A stretch of 64,000 nucleotides of DNA, from positions 1 to 64,000 of the forward strand of contig JAQCHZ010000007.1 in the NCBI GenBank assembly GCA_027618835.1. Reading direction: 5' to 3'. The stretch's first letter is position 1. Each line of letters begins with the position of its first letter. This DNA is from Chloroflexota bacterium. Its GTDB lineage: Bacteria; Chloroflexota; Dehalococcoidia; Lucifugimonadales; Lucifugimonadaceae. The notes beneath the pieces were generated by a model. That model searched no databases and was not told where the DNA came from. It saw nothing but the letters and a program-made list of their open reading frames with translations. The translations under genes and the position numbers were made by a program. Below are positions 1 through 8,723 of the stretch, in pieces.

Positions 1-48
1 AGATAGGCAATGCGGACAGGCCATGAACAAGATCTCCTCAGTGAATGA

Positions 49-92
49 GGAACGATGCTATTCTGCCCCCGACACTGAGTTCTGACAGAACC
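49..92 (-). repeat. Dispersed 43-44 bp repeat, copy A
   Basis: Read on the minus strand it begins GGTTCTGTCAGAACTCAGTG and ends in a CAGAATAGCATCGTTCC block. A second copy near 20.0 kb on the plus strand differs by two substitutions and one G insertion, so the two copies form an inverted pair about 20 kb apart. Homology of the flanking esterase gene stops exactly where the repeat starts. It looks like an insertion-element end or island boundary, but no transposase is seen. Confidence 0.75.
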
Positions 93-492
93 GCGATCTA
101 CGATTCCATAGGTGAGCAGGCCGGGATACCCGGGATCGAATTGCGATCTGCTTCGGACCTTTCCGCGTGGGGTTTATGGAAATGCAGGCGTATCCCTTTG
201 TAGCCCATTCTCGGGCTATCGGCGGGTCGCTCTGGTAGCCGGGGAGTTGAATCATCGTTGGTAATTTGGCGGTCGCACCTTTTGGCAGTGAATACCACAC
301 TGAGATTCGCACGTGATCCAGACTGTTGTAGAACACCTGGTAGACGTCGACTTCGTCGTTAGAACGAAGCGGGTCGATTTCCATGCAGGGGTCTAAATCT
401 ATGGAATTCACGTCATCCATTACGCCATCCCAGAAATCATCGAAATCGTCAGGCTTGGTGACACTACAGTGGTAATTTCTGTCTACGACCAT
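58..492 (-). pseudogene. Acetyl xylan esterase / cephalosporin-C deacetylase (CE7) remnant, frameshifted and truncated
   Basis: The first ~105 residues resemble the N-terminal part of CE7 esterases (a KPDDFDDFWD start, then LPTMIQLPGYQ and a GYACISINP strand). At about 165-174, inside CCCCACGCGG, the frame is lost. One frame over, the protein resumes as PRGKVRSRSQFDPGYPGLLT and YGIVDRGS, the expected CE7 continuation. Similarity then ends abruptly at the dispersed repeat, so the catalytic Ser, Asp and His are all missing. The start used is ATG; a GTG lies one codon upstream. The gene is dead: one indel in a C run plus truncation by the repeat. Family assignment rests on recognised motifs, not on a search. 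Confidence 0.75.
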
Positions 493-563
493 CACTATTC
501 CTCAATATCGTTCTGTGCTTGGTTTTGCGAAAGCGACGCTACGGTTGGGCTTCTTTATCGCGG

Positions 564-1694
564 CTATGTGAACTGCTCACGAAGCGCTTCAGCGACGAGT
601 TCTGCCTCGCCCTGTTCGAGAGCTACGGGGCTGACGTACAACTCGTCTCCATAGCTTCCAACACCCACATGGATAGACGGGTCGCCTGCCGACAATACGT
701 CCTGAATTTCCTTGGATGAAGGTCCGCCCCAATCTTCTTCAAAATAAAAAACGGCAGTGGGGCCTTGGCGATTTGGGTCGCCGTCTTCGATTACAGGGCG
801 CAAACCTTTGATTCCCTTGCCTACGGCGGTAATAGATTCCGACCAGCCTCGCCATGTCGCCCATTCAGCCTCATGGTCCATTGATACGAACCGATTCAAC
901 GCTGCGAGGACGGCTGCAATTTCCTCTTTTGCCACTTTCGATCCTCTGCCGACTGAGGCGTGGGGCGACATGTTCAGGCGAGCGGCTTCAACGAGATCGG
1001 CTCTGCCGGCAAGAATGCCCGTCGACTGGGGGCCACGGAGACCTTTTCCGCCTGAGAAAGTTACGAGATCAGCACCGTCGGCAATGTATCGGGTTAGATT
1101 ATCGGCGGGCGGTAGCATCGCGGCTCCGTCCACAATTACCGGAACATCTCGTGCATGGGCAATGGCAACGACTTCTCTTAGCGACAGGTCGCACGACATC
1201 CACGGGCTAAATACGTAAGCGACTGCAGCAGTTTTTTCGTCGATAGCAGCAGTCAATTGCTCGGCAAGAGAACCTTCGCCCTTACCCCACTCTTTTAAAG
1301 TCGCCCCAGCCGTTCGGTAGCAAATCTCGAATCCAAAACGATGATTCTCAAAAATGAGAATTTCGTCTTTCATTCCAGTGGTGTCAGGCAGCTGCAAAAT
1401 ACGCTCGGGGTCTTGACCTGCCATCACGGCTGCTGCTTGCACTAGAAGCCCTGCTGACGCTCCTGCGACTACGAGTCCGGCTTCTGCTCCGGTGTACTGG
1501 GCTATTACTTCGCCGGCCCGCTTATTCAGCTCGTGGAAATCGATGAACGTGTTGGCTGCGTCGGCCATAGCGTGCTGAACTTCCTCGGGCATCCTGCTGC
1601 CGCCGAGTATCGTTACCCAGCTTCTGCCATTGATGACTCTCTTTAGACCGAGTCCGTCGAACTGAGCGGAGCCGGTGGAGTTAGCTGACGTCAT
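564..1694 (-). CDS. SelA-like (DgaE-type) PLP-dependent enzyme, copy 1
   Basis: A 376-residue fold-type-I PLP enzyme related to SelA and to D-glucosaminate-6-phosphate ammonia lyase. The PLP lysine is K217 in FSGGKGLRGPQSTG; the pyridine-nitrogen aspartate is D189 in VIVDGAAMLPP; the N-terminal ILGGSRMP and VVAGASAGL segments are typical. The start is ATG preceded by GGAGAA; a longer TTG frame reaches into the upstream gene but lacks a ribosome site. It is the third gene of a minus-strand set (amidohydrolase, threonine-aldolase-like lyase, this gene). In other bacteria such enzymes pair with COG3964 amidohydrolases, which fits here. It lacks SelA's N-terminal tRNA-binding region, so selenocysteine synthesis is unlikely. 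The substrate is unknown; elimination of an amino or hydroxy group is the likely chemistry. Confidence 0.85.
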   Translation of the reverse strand: MTSANSTGSAQFDGLGLKRVINGRSWVTILGGSRMPEEVQHAMADAANTFIDFHELNKRAGEVIAQYTGAEAGLVVAGASAGLLVQAAAVMAGQDPERILQLPDTTGMKDEILIFENHRFGFEICYRTAGATLKEWGKGEGSLAEQLTAAIDEKTAAVAYVFSPWMSCDLSLREVVAIAHARDVPVIVDGAAMLPPADNLTRYIADGADLVTFSGGKGLRGPQSTGILAGRADLVEAARLNMSPHASVGRGSKVAKEEIAAVLAALNRFVSMDHEAEWATWRGWSESITAVGKGIKGLRPVIEDGDPNRQGPTAVFYFEEDWGGPSSKEIQDVLSAGDPSIHVGVGSYGDELYVSPVALEQGEAELVAEALREQFT

Positions 1695-1750
1695 TGGTAA
1701 TTCTCCGAAAGTGTTGATGTGGAATCTGAGGTAAAAAACTGGTTGGGTGA

Positions 1751-2872
1751 TCAAAGGCGGGCAGATAGGACAGACGTAAAAGCTTCGACGATTTCATCAT
1801 TAGACCGTCGTAGTATCGAGCTGTTGACGTGTAGTAACGGAAGTGGCCATTCGCTCTTCAGCCACGGAATCACGATTTTGAAATCAAGTAACGATTCAAC
1901 GAACTGATCGGTATTAATATCGTCACCCAGCCGTAGTTCGAAAACGTTGGAGCCGTGCTCAAACTGGTGAATCTCGATCCCGGGCAGTTTGTTCAAATTT
2001 GCGAACAGCGCTTTCGCCTTGGTAAGTGATTCGCTAAATCGATCGACGAACCCGTCCATGCCGTTCATAGAAAGCGCGGTTGCGAGGTACCCCGAAGGTA
2101 GGCCACCACCGAACATTCTGCGGTCGTGGAACATGCCATCAATAAATTCACTGGTCCCGGCGAGAATCGCCCCGAACGGCGATCCGAAATACTTCCAAGT
2201 CGAAATGTAGACGCTGTCGAATAATTCCGAATATTCCTTGACTCCAACGCCAGTTGAAGCCGACATCATGTACAGCCTTGCGCCGTCCAAATGAACTGGA
2301 ATGCCCTCTTGTTTACATATGTGAGTTATCGACTGCATTTCATCCCACGGGAGAATCTGACCCGCCTGTCTACGAACTGGGCTTTCGATAGAAACGGCAC
2401 TCACCGGGTTCAAAACTCTACCGGTCACTGAGCTGCGCATAGCTTCTTGTAGTTCCGCAACCGTGAAGTAAGGTTTGCCCTTCGCCAGCGGAATAGCATT
2501 TAGGCCGCTCAACCGTGCGAGTGCATCGCCCTCGTCTTGGTAAATGTGGCTTTGTTCCTGCAAAACAACGCGGGCGTTGGTTCCGCTATGGCGCCGCAGT
2601 GCCAGATGGTTCGCCAGTGTGCCTGTGGGCATCCAAATGGCTGCTTCTTTTCCTAACTCATCTGCCATTCGACGCTCGAACGCTTCGACGCTTCCACCCA
2701 ACGAGTAAGTGTCTGGGTGAAGATCTCCTGCCGTAAGCATCGAGTTAAGTCGCCCGACTATCGACTCAGGTGACTGGGGTTCTCCGTCACCTGAAAACAC
2801 GATCGATTCCGGGGCACGAACTAGTTCAGAGCGACGTTTAGCTGAGTCGGCTTGATTTGCTGAATTAATCAT
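1751..2872 (-). CDS. Threonine-aldolase-like beta-eliminating lyase
   Basis: A 373-residue PLP enzyme of the L-threonine aldolase / beta-eliminating lyase family. Visible motifs: PTGTLANHLALR near residue 82 (cofactor phosphate region), VHLDGARLY with D196 and R199, and the Schiff-base lysine K227 in YISTWKYFGSP. The family cleaves beta-hydroxy amino acids to glycine and an aldehyde, or eliminates beta substituents. Length is normal (family about 340-380). It lies between a COG3964 amidohydrolase and a SelA-like enzyme on the same strand, with 103 and 56 nt gaps, so the three probably form one operon. True substrate and stereochemistry cannot be read from sequence. Confidence 0.85.
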   Translation of the reverse strand: MINSANQADSAKRRSELVRAPESIVFSGDGEPQSPESIVGRLNSMLTAGDLHPDTYSLGGSVEAFERRMADELGKEAAIWMPTGTLANHLALRRHSGTNARVVLQEQSHIYQDEGDALARLSGLNAIPLAKGKPYFTVAELQEAMRSSVTGRVLNPVSAVSIESPVRRQAGQILPWDEMQSITHICKQEGIPVHLDGARLYMMSASTGVGVKEYSELFDSVYISTWKYFGSPFGAILAGTSEFIDGMFHDRRMFGGGLPSGYLATALSMNGMDGFVDRFSESLTKAKALFANLNKLPGIEIHQFEHGSNVFELRLGDDINTDQFVESLLDFKIVIPWLKSEWPLPLLHVNSSILRRSNDEIVEAFTSVLSARL

Positions 2873-2975
2873 CGAATTTCATCTATCTCGAAGTCGTAAC
2901 TAGCGAGGTAGAGTAAGCCTCTTTTTTAGGCCATCTTCCCGCAATGTTTTCCTTGTTTATGGCTTTAGCTAGCAG

Positions 2976-4166
2976 CTACACAATGACCGGATTTGTCGGT
3001 GGTGTGTTCGTCCAGTCGTCACGTGACCTAGCGTTCTTATCCCACACGACCTGTCCGTCCTTGATAGTCATCTGGCAAACAATTCGTCGATTGGCGCGTA
3101 ATGCTCGATTTCCAGACCCATTGTCGGTTAGGCCGAAATCACCCTCAGCTATTTCCAGAACGGCGATATCTGCGAAGGCCGTTTGCCCTATGTTCCCGAG
3201 TTCTGTGTGTCCGATAGTTTGTGCGGGAATCCAAGTGGAACGGGCGATGATATCCGGCAGGTTCATGCCGAGTGCCAGCAACTTCGTCATCGTTTCTGGC
3301 ATTGTTCCTTGGTTTACAAGAATGCTCGCTGTGTGCATGTCGGTAGAAACCGTGTCGGGCGGGAAGCCCTGTTCGATAGCTGCCTTGGCGATTCTGAACG
3401 AGAAGCTACCCGCACCGTGCCCAACATCGAATTTCACGCCACGTTCACGCGCCTCGAAAAAGTACGGTTTCACCTTGTCGTTTGAATCGATCATCGGCTT
3501 GTCGAATCCGTAGCAATGTGTGGTCATATCGCCGGGGCGCAAGTGTTCGAGCAACATTTCGTTGTTGGGTCGTGATTTTATTGGCGCCTGATCGACCATT
3601 ACGAATACACCGGTATTTTCGGCAGCTTGAACACCACGATCAAGTGGTTGCCAACCCGGGCCGCGATAGTGCGCAACTTTCACTCCGACGATGCGATCGG
3701 GTCGCTGAGCAATTTTTGCTGATGTTAGATCGATGCTCATTCCTTCCAAATCTTGCTCTGGAAGCCCGACCATTCCTTCGCCAGCAATGTTGAGCAAGGC
3801 GAACACATTGGTTCTAGAGTGAGAGATGATCGTCCGATCAAAATCGTCAAAAGTTAGGTGTCCCGAACCACCTACGTCGACAGCAGTTGTCGTTCCTTCA
3901 GGCAGGCAGTGAGCGTCCGGAAGCACTGCTGCTTCGTAACCGTAAAAATGGGCATGCAAATCGATTAGCCCGGGAGCCACTACGAGTCCCGAAACATCAG
4001 CAGTTCGCCGTGATTCTTGTGGAGAAATATCTTTGGCTACTCGGGCGATATGACGCCCGACAATCGCCACGTCTAGCAGACCGTCGACGTTGTTGGCGGG
4101 GTCGATAACTCGTCCGCCTTTTAGTAGTAAATCGTACTTATGCACTGCCGCGTTTGCCGTAGTCAT
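2976..4166 (-). CDS. COG3964-type amidohydrolase/deacetylase, copy 1
   Basis: A 396-residue amidohydrolase-superfamily TIM barrel, of the group often misnamed dihydroorotase. Metal ligands are all visible: H71 and H73 in DLHAHFYG, bridging K163 in VGVKVAHY, H217 in THCYG, H250 in DVGHGAGSFSF and D276 in STDMH. Characterised COG3964 members hydrolyse acetylated alpha-hydroxy acids such as acetyl-(R)-mandelate; this is background, not proof of substrate here. The start ATG has a GAGGG ribosome site. It is the first gene of a minus-strand operon with a threonine-aldolase-like lyase and a SelA-like enzyme. A close paralogue of equal length with the same ligand positions is transcribed divergently next door, indicating recent duplication. 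Confidence 0.9.
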   Translation of the reverse strand: MTTANAAVHKYDLLLKGGRVIDPANNVDGLLDVAIVGRHIARVAKDISPQESRRTADVSGLVVAPGLIDLHAHFYGYEAAVLPDAHCLPEGTTTAVDVGGSGHLTFDDFDRTIISHSRTNVFALLNIAGEGMVGLPEQDLEGMSIDLTSAKIAQRPDRIVGVKVAHYRGPGWQPLDRGVQAAENTGVFVMVDQAPIKSRPNNEMLLEHLRPGDMTTHCYGFDKPMIDSNDKVKPYFFEARERGVKFDVGHGAGSFSFRIAKAAIEQGFPPDTVSTDMHTASILVNQGTMPETMTKLLALGMNLPDIIARSTWIPAQTIGHTELGNIGQTAFADIAVLEIAEGDFGLTDNGSGNRALRANRRIVCQMTIKDGQVVWDKNARSRDDWTNTPPTNPVIV

Positions 4167-4633
4167 GAAACCCTCGAAAAACCATGCTTAGAAATTATTT
4201 AGTCAATAAATCTACGAACAGCGACATATTAGTCGGGTGGCGAACATTAAGTGGAAGTTTCGTAGCTATTTATCGCGTTTATGAGACAGGTGTCGACATC
4301 AATAACTCGAACTCAATGCTAATACGAACTGATTTGTATTTTTTATGAATGCATACTCGTATATTTGTCGACGTGAGTATGTTTGTATTTTTCAATCGGA
4401 TTAAATGCAAATTTACACTCTCAATCCAATAGCAAATCCGACACGCTATTCTCAGTCTTTTTCCGATTTGGACTCGAACTGACAATGAATACATATTTGT
4501 TCTGTGATGGCAATCTGATGCTGAAATGAACAAATACTCGCCATTTGCGGGCTTTTATTACTAATTACTTCACTAATATGTCGGTGAACCGAAATTAATA
4601 TCGTGACATTCAGTCAAACTAGGGGAGCACTCA
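4167..4633. promoter_or_regulatory. Divergent promoter region between two amidohydrolase paralogues
   Basis: About 470 bp, clearly more AT-rich than the genes, with no convincing coding frame. It must contain the promoters of both divergent amidohydrolase genes. A 7-bp inverted repeat, CATACTC (4352-4358) and GAGTATG (4375-4381), is a possible operator, and ACAAATAC-like motifs recur. Just before the right-hand start is GGGGAGCACTCA-ATG, a good ribosome site. Confidence 0.5.
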
Positions 4634-5824
4634 ATGACTAGCCAAAAATCGTCGACTCGCATTTACGATTTGTTACTAAAAGGCGGACGAGTTATCGACC
4701 CCGCCAACAACGTCGATGGTCTTCTGGACGTAGCAATTTCAGGACGGCATATAGCGCTTGTTGCGAAGGACATTTCGCCAGAGTTGGCGAGAACCGTTGC
4801 CGATGTATCGGGCCACGTGGTTACACCTGGACTGATCGACATACATGCACACTTTTACGGCATAGTCGGATCGGTTCTTCCTGATGCTCACTGCATTCCA
4901 CAGGGGACAACCACCGCTGTAGATGCTGGAGGTTCAGGGCACCTTACATTCGACCATTTCAATGAATCGGTGATTAGCCGGTCGATCATGAATATCTTCG
5001 CCCTAATCAACATTGTTGGAGAGGGAATGGTTGGGCTTCCCGAGCAAGATGTCGAAGGCATGAGTGTGGAACTAACAGCCGATAAAATCGCCCAGCGCCC
5101 TGATCGAATCGTTGGTGTAAAAGTTGCTCACTACATGGGGCCGGGGTGGGAACCTCTCGACCGGGGGATTCAGGCAGCTGAGGAAACCGGAGTTTTTCTG
5201 ATGGTCGATCAGTCACCGATTCATACTCGACCAATGGACGAAATGATGCTCGAACACTTGCGCCCCGGCGATATGGTGACTCATTGCTACGCTCTCAGTA
5301 AGCCGATGACCGATGTGAACGACAAGGTGAAACCGTACTTTTTCGAGGCACGTGAACGTGGTGTGAAATTCGATGTCGGTCACGGCTCAGGTAGTTTCTC
5401 GTTCCGGGTGGCAAAGGCTGCAATTGAGCAGGGTTTCCTTCCAGACACTGTCTCGACAGATATGCATGAGCCAAGCCTGATGTACAACCAAGCGACGATG
5501 CCAGAGACGATGACGAAGCTTCTTGCGATCGGCATGAATTTGCCGGATGTAGTCAAGCGTTCGACTTGGGATCCCGCGGTGGCGATCGGGCATCCTGAGC
5601 TAGGAAATCTTGGTCAGGCAGCCCTTGCTGATATCGCCGTACTAGAAATTGCTGAGGGTGATTTCGGACTGACTGATAATGGAACCGGGTATCGAGTGTT
5701 CCCTACCGACAAACGGATTGTGGTTCAGATGACCGTTAAAGGCGGGAAGGTAGTCTGGGACAAGAACGGCAAATCTCGCGACCATTGGTCGTCAACCCCT
5801 CCAACGAATCCAGCGCTAGCGTAG
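4634..5824 (+). CDS. COG3964-type amidohydrolase/deacetylase, copy 2
   Basis: A 396-residue paralogue of the divergent neighbour, with the same length and the same ligand numbering: H71, H73, K163, H217, H250, D276. Most differences are conservative and lie outside the barrel-mouth motifs. Some residues near the presumed substrate pocket differ (YGIVGSVLPDAH versus YGYEAAVLPDAH; SPIHTRP versus APIKSRP), so the copies may act on different acyl substrates. The ATG has a GGGGAG ribosome site 8 nt upstream. The gene appears monocistronic: the next gene is convergent and an inverted repeat follows. Confidence 0.9.
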   Translation: MTSQKSSTRIYDLLLKGGRVIDPANNVDGLLDVAISGRHIALVAKDISPELARTVADVSGHVVTPGLIDIHAHFYGIVGSVLPDAHCIPQGTTTAVDAGGSGHLTFDHFNESVISRSIMNIFALINIVGEGMVGLPEQDVEGMSVELTADKIAQRPDRIVGVKVAHYMGPGWEPLDRGIQAAEETGVFLMVDQSPIHTRPMDEMMLEHLRPGDMVTHCYALSKPMTDVNDKVKPYFFEARERGVKFDVGHGSGSFSFRVAKAAIEQGFLPDTVSTDMHEPSLMYNQATMPETMTKLLAIGMNLPDVVKRSTWDPAVAIGHPELGNLGQAALADIAVLEIAEGDFGLTDNGTGYRVFPTDKRIVVQMTVKGGKVVWDKNGKSRDHWSSTPPTNPALA

Positions 5825-5879
5825 GCAGGGCGGATCTTTAGCGTTGTTTTTACTGGCCTCGCGGGCTAGTGAAAAATAA

Positions 5880-5937
5880 CACCGGAGTACTAAATAAGCA
5901 GGGCAACCAAAAGACCTACAAACTTAGTACTCCGGTG
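5880..5937. repeat. 13-bp inverted repeat between convergent genes
   Basis: CACCGGAGTACTA (5880-5892) is mirrored exactly by TAGTACTCCGGTG (5925-5937) with a 32-nt spacer. It sits between the convergent amidohydrolase and SelA-like genes. There is no T run on either side, so it is a poor classical terminator. It may be an RNA hairpin protecting both 3' ends, or a binding site. Confidence 0.6.
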
Positions 5938-5945
5938 AAAAAATG

Positions 5946-7067
5946 CTAACCGAGCACTTCGGCTAATCTGGCTCCCAGAACGGGACCTTCGCCGGGCTGC
6001 AGGTTGATTGGGTTCACCGACATAGCGTCTTCATTGGCGTCGTACGTCATGAATATCCGTGGTTCACCATCGAGAAGTTGCTTCAGCATGGCTTTCGGAT
6101 CTCGCCCGGTTTGATCGGAGTTCAACCCGATAACCAGAGTAGGCACGTGGTACTTCGATGCCGAAAGTTTGACCGAGAGGTCAATTCCTTCAATTTTGCT
6201 CAGTAATTTCTGAATTGGCGCTAATGTTTCTCGGTACGACACGAACTGCGCTTCGTCGTCAGATTCCATAAACAGCTTCAATGCTGTGTAGAGTCCGATC
6301 ATTTCGTCTTTCGTAACCTTTTGGGGTCTACCGATCGAATGGTTCGGTGCCGTATTCAAAGTCGCTGCTTCTATCAGATCTTTTCTGCCGAACAACAGGC
6401 CAGCGCCCTGAGGTCCTCGAATGTATTTTCCGCCAGACATGGTCACCAAATCAGCGCCGTCGGAAATGAACTTTCGCAGATTAGATTTAGGTGGCAACAT
6501 TGCAGCTGCATCAACGATGACTGGTACGCCACGAGCGTGGGAAATATCAGCTACTTCGCGCAATGTAAGCCCGTTAGTCAGTACGCCAGGACCGAACAAA
6601 TATGCGACTGCGGCTGTGTTTTCGTTTATTGCGAGATCTAGTTCTTCAGCAAGACACCCATTTACGGAGCCTGCTTCGCTGAATTTGGCGCCAGCGAATG
6701 TGTACATATCGCTGTATCCGCCACGATGGATTTTCTGAATGGCTAATTCGTTTTTCATACCGTTCGTGTTAGGTAACTGGCGTACGAAGCCCACGTTTTT
6801 ACCCGTCATACATGCTGCCATCGAAAGCACAACACCACCGGCAGCTCCGCTCACGACCATACCACCTTCGGCACCGCTGATCTGAGCGATGTACTCGCCA
6901 ACTTTCTCATTTAGCTCTATCAGTCCTACAAAAGAAGTTGAGGCCATCGCCATGGCTTCAACAACTTCAGGCCGAGGCATTGAGCCGCCGAACGAAGTTA
7001 TCGTTCCTGCTGCGTGAATTACAGGCTTTATCCCAAGTTCATCGTAAACACGGTTGCTAATAGTCAA
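5946..7067 (-). CDS. SelA-like (DgaE-type) PLP-dependent enzyme, copy 2
   Basis: A 373-residue relative of copy 1. PLP lysine K214 is in SGGKYIRGPQGAG, the cofactor aspartate D186 in VIVDAAAMLPP, and the glycine-rich VVSGAAGGVV segment is near residue 71. The start is TTG (GAAAGAG nine nt upstream); no better start is visible and the N-terminus aligns with other copies. It follows the N-acyl-D-amino-acid deacylase-like gene by 23 nt and is the last gene of a five-gene minus-strand operon with a peptide transporter. This suggests it acts on the amino or hydroxy acid released by the deacylase. The exact reaction is not known. Confidence 0.85.
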   Translation of the reverse strand: MTISNRVYDELGIKPVIHAAGTITSFGGSMPRPEVVEAMAMASTSFVGLIELNEKVGEYIAQISGAEGGMVVSGAAGGVVLSMAACMTGKNVGFVRQLPNTNGMKNELAIQKIHRGGYSDMYTFAGAKFSEAGSVNGCLAEELDLAINENTAAVAYLFGPGVLTNGLTLREVADISHARGVPVIVDAAAMLPPKSNLRKFISDGADLVTMSGGKYIRGPQGAGLLFGRKDLIEAATLNTAPNHSIGRPQKVTKDEMIGLYTALKLFMESDDEAQFVSYRETLAPIQKLLSKIEGIDLSVKLSASKYHVPTLVIGLNSDQTGRDPKAMLKQLLDGEPRIFMTYDANEDAMSVNPINLQPGEGPVLGARLAEVLG

Positions 7068-7090
7068 TCTAAAAACTCTTTCAATCGTAG

Positions 7091-8683
7091 CTAGACAGCG
7101 CGAATGCCTTCACCGGCCATGATTCCTGTGCACTCAGAATTTTCGACCACTAACTGGCCGTTCACGAGTACGTGAGGGATGCCGATGGGGTGCATCATGG
7201 GGTCTTCAAATGAAGATAAATCGTTGATCATTTCCGGATCGAAAATGCAAATATCGGCGCGGAAGCCCTCTCGGATTTCACCACGTTCAGCTAATCCGAA
7301 CCTGCGTGCCGGATTCTGAGTTACCCGCTGTACGACTTGTTCAACCGGGTATCCGTGCCTTCGACGTAGTCTGCCCACGACTCGCGGAAAAGTCCCCCAT
7401 CCCCGAGGGTGCTGTAATCCACCTACGGGAATAGCATCGGAACCTACCATGTAGTCCGGGCGGTCTAACAGACTCATTACGTCTTCTTCAACAGCGCGCC
7501 ACAGGCGGGCACTTTGAGGGGGGACGCCACGCAGACCACATGAAAATCGCTCTTCGAGCATCACTTCACAGATCATCTGCTCGATCGATGTTCCTCGTTC
7601 AGTGGCAACATCGCTGAAGCTCATGCCTTCGTAATGTCGATTCGCATCCGAAGCAATCCAGGTCCAGCTGTAGTTGTGCAATATTTCAGGATCGTGAGAT
7701 TCTAGTTCGCGAATAAGCATTGCCTTGGTTTCAGGGTCGGCAAGCCTTCGAAGGGCAGCTTCGGTGCCGCCTTCATGGAACCAACTTGGGAAGTGAGATA
7801 GCGGATGCCCAGAGCCGACTGGGTATGGATATAGCTCCAAAGTAACATCGACACCGTCCGCTTTTGCACGCTCGATCGGCTCCATGATCTGATCGACCTG
7901 GCCTGCATTACCTGCACTTGTACGGTAGTGCTCGATGTGAACTTTGACACCTGAGCGACGGCCTATTTCGAGCGCCTCTTCGACTCCACCACCGAAATAT
8001 GCACGATCAATATTGTGGTTTCGGGTATGAATAGAAAACGCTTTATCGTAGCGTGCTGCCACTTTGCACAGCTGCACCAATTCTTCAGAATCGGAGAAAG
8101 AATTCGGGTAATAAGAAAGGCCGGTAGCGAAACCGCAAGCTCCCTGTTCAAACGACTCTTCCATCGTTCGGGTCGCTTGCCTAAGAACTTCGCCCCTTAG
8201 CGGCACGTCTTCCATTCCGACAGCACCCAACCGAATCGGACCGTGGCCCAAAAACATAGCGACATTGGGCGCTGTTTTGTGATGGTAGTTGTCGAGAGCC
8301 GAACTTATAGACGACATATCCAGATCTTCCGGTGGCAATCCGAGAAGACCCGACAAATATTGCCGATACATAAGGTACTGGGCACGTGGGAGTGGAGCGT
8401 AGGTAAGCCCGTCAGGCCCAACGATTTCGGTGGTTATACCCTGTCTTACACCTTCGGCATGTTGACCATCGTTTAGAAGCGCACCGTCAGAGTGAGCATG
8501 TGTGTCGATGAAGCCGGGCGAAACCACGTGACCTGAAGCATCGATGGTCTTTTTCGCATCGGCAGCGGAAAGATCACCGATTGCGGTGATTTTAGTTCCG
8601 GTAACTCCGACGGAAGCGTACTTCCCAGGAGCCCCGGTACCATCCACAACCAACCCATTTTCTATGACGAGATCAAAACTCAT
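7091..8683 (-). CDS. N-acyl-D-amino-acid deacylase-family amidohydrolase
   Basis: A 530-residue amidohydrolase of the D-aminoacylase family. It has an N-terminal beta-sandwich strand set (VIENGLVVDGTGAPG), the HxH metal motif H62/H64 in FIDTHAHSDG, later metal-site motifs HTRNHN and VHIEHYRTS, and the late aspartate motif MVGSDAIPVGG. Family members deacylate N-acyl-D-amino acids; D-hydantoinase-like activities are also known. Its place directly after the two dipeptide permease genes and before a SelA-like gene points to use of imported acylated or D-amino-acid-containing compounds. Length is slightly above the usual 480-500. Confidence 0.85.
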   Translation of the reverse strand: MSFDLVIENGLVVDGTGAPGKYASVGVTGTKITAIGDLSAADAKKTIDASGHVVSPGFIDTHAHSDGALLNDGQHAEGVRQGITTEIVGPDGLTYAPLPRAQYLMYRQYLSGLLGLPPEDLDMSSISSALDNYHHKTAPNVAMFLGHGPIRLGAVGMEDVPLRGEVLRQATRTMEESFEQGACGFATGLSYYPNSFSDSEELVQLCKVAARYDKAFSIHTRNHNIDRAYFGGGVEEALEIGRRSGVKVHIEHYRTSAGNAGQVDQIMEPIERAKADGVDVTLELYPYPVGSGHPLSHFPSWFHEGGTEAALRRLADPETKAMLIRELESHDPEILHNYSWTWIASDANRHYEGMSFSDVATERGTSIEQMICEVMLEERFSCGLRGVPPQSARLWRAVEEDVMSLLDRPDYMVGSDAIPVGGLQHPRGWGTFPRVVGRLRRRHGYPVEQVVQRVTQNPARRFGLAERGEIREGFRADICIFDPEMINDLSSFEDPMMHPIGIPHVLVNGQLVVENSECTGIMAGEGIRAV

Positions 8684-8723
8684 ATACGACTACCGATCTA
8701 TCCGTTCGTTATTAATTCTCAAT

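Noticed and set aside
5847-5880. Hairpin ACTGGCC-TCGCG-GGCTAGT as a terminator
   Set aside because: It is followed by an A run rather than a T run on the relevant strand, so it is not a convincing rho-independent terminator.
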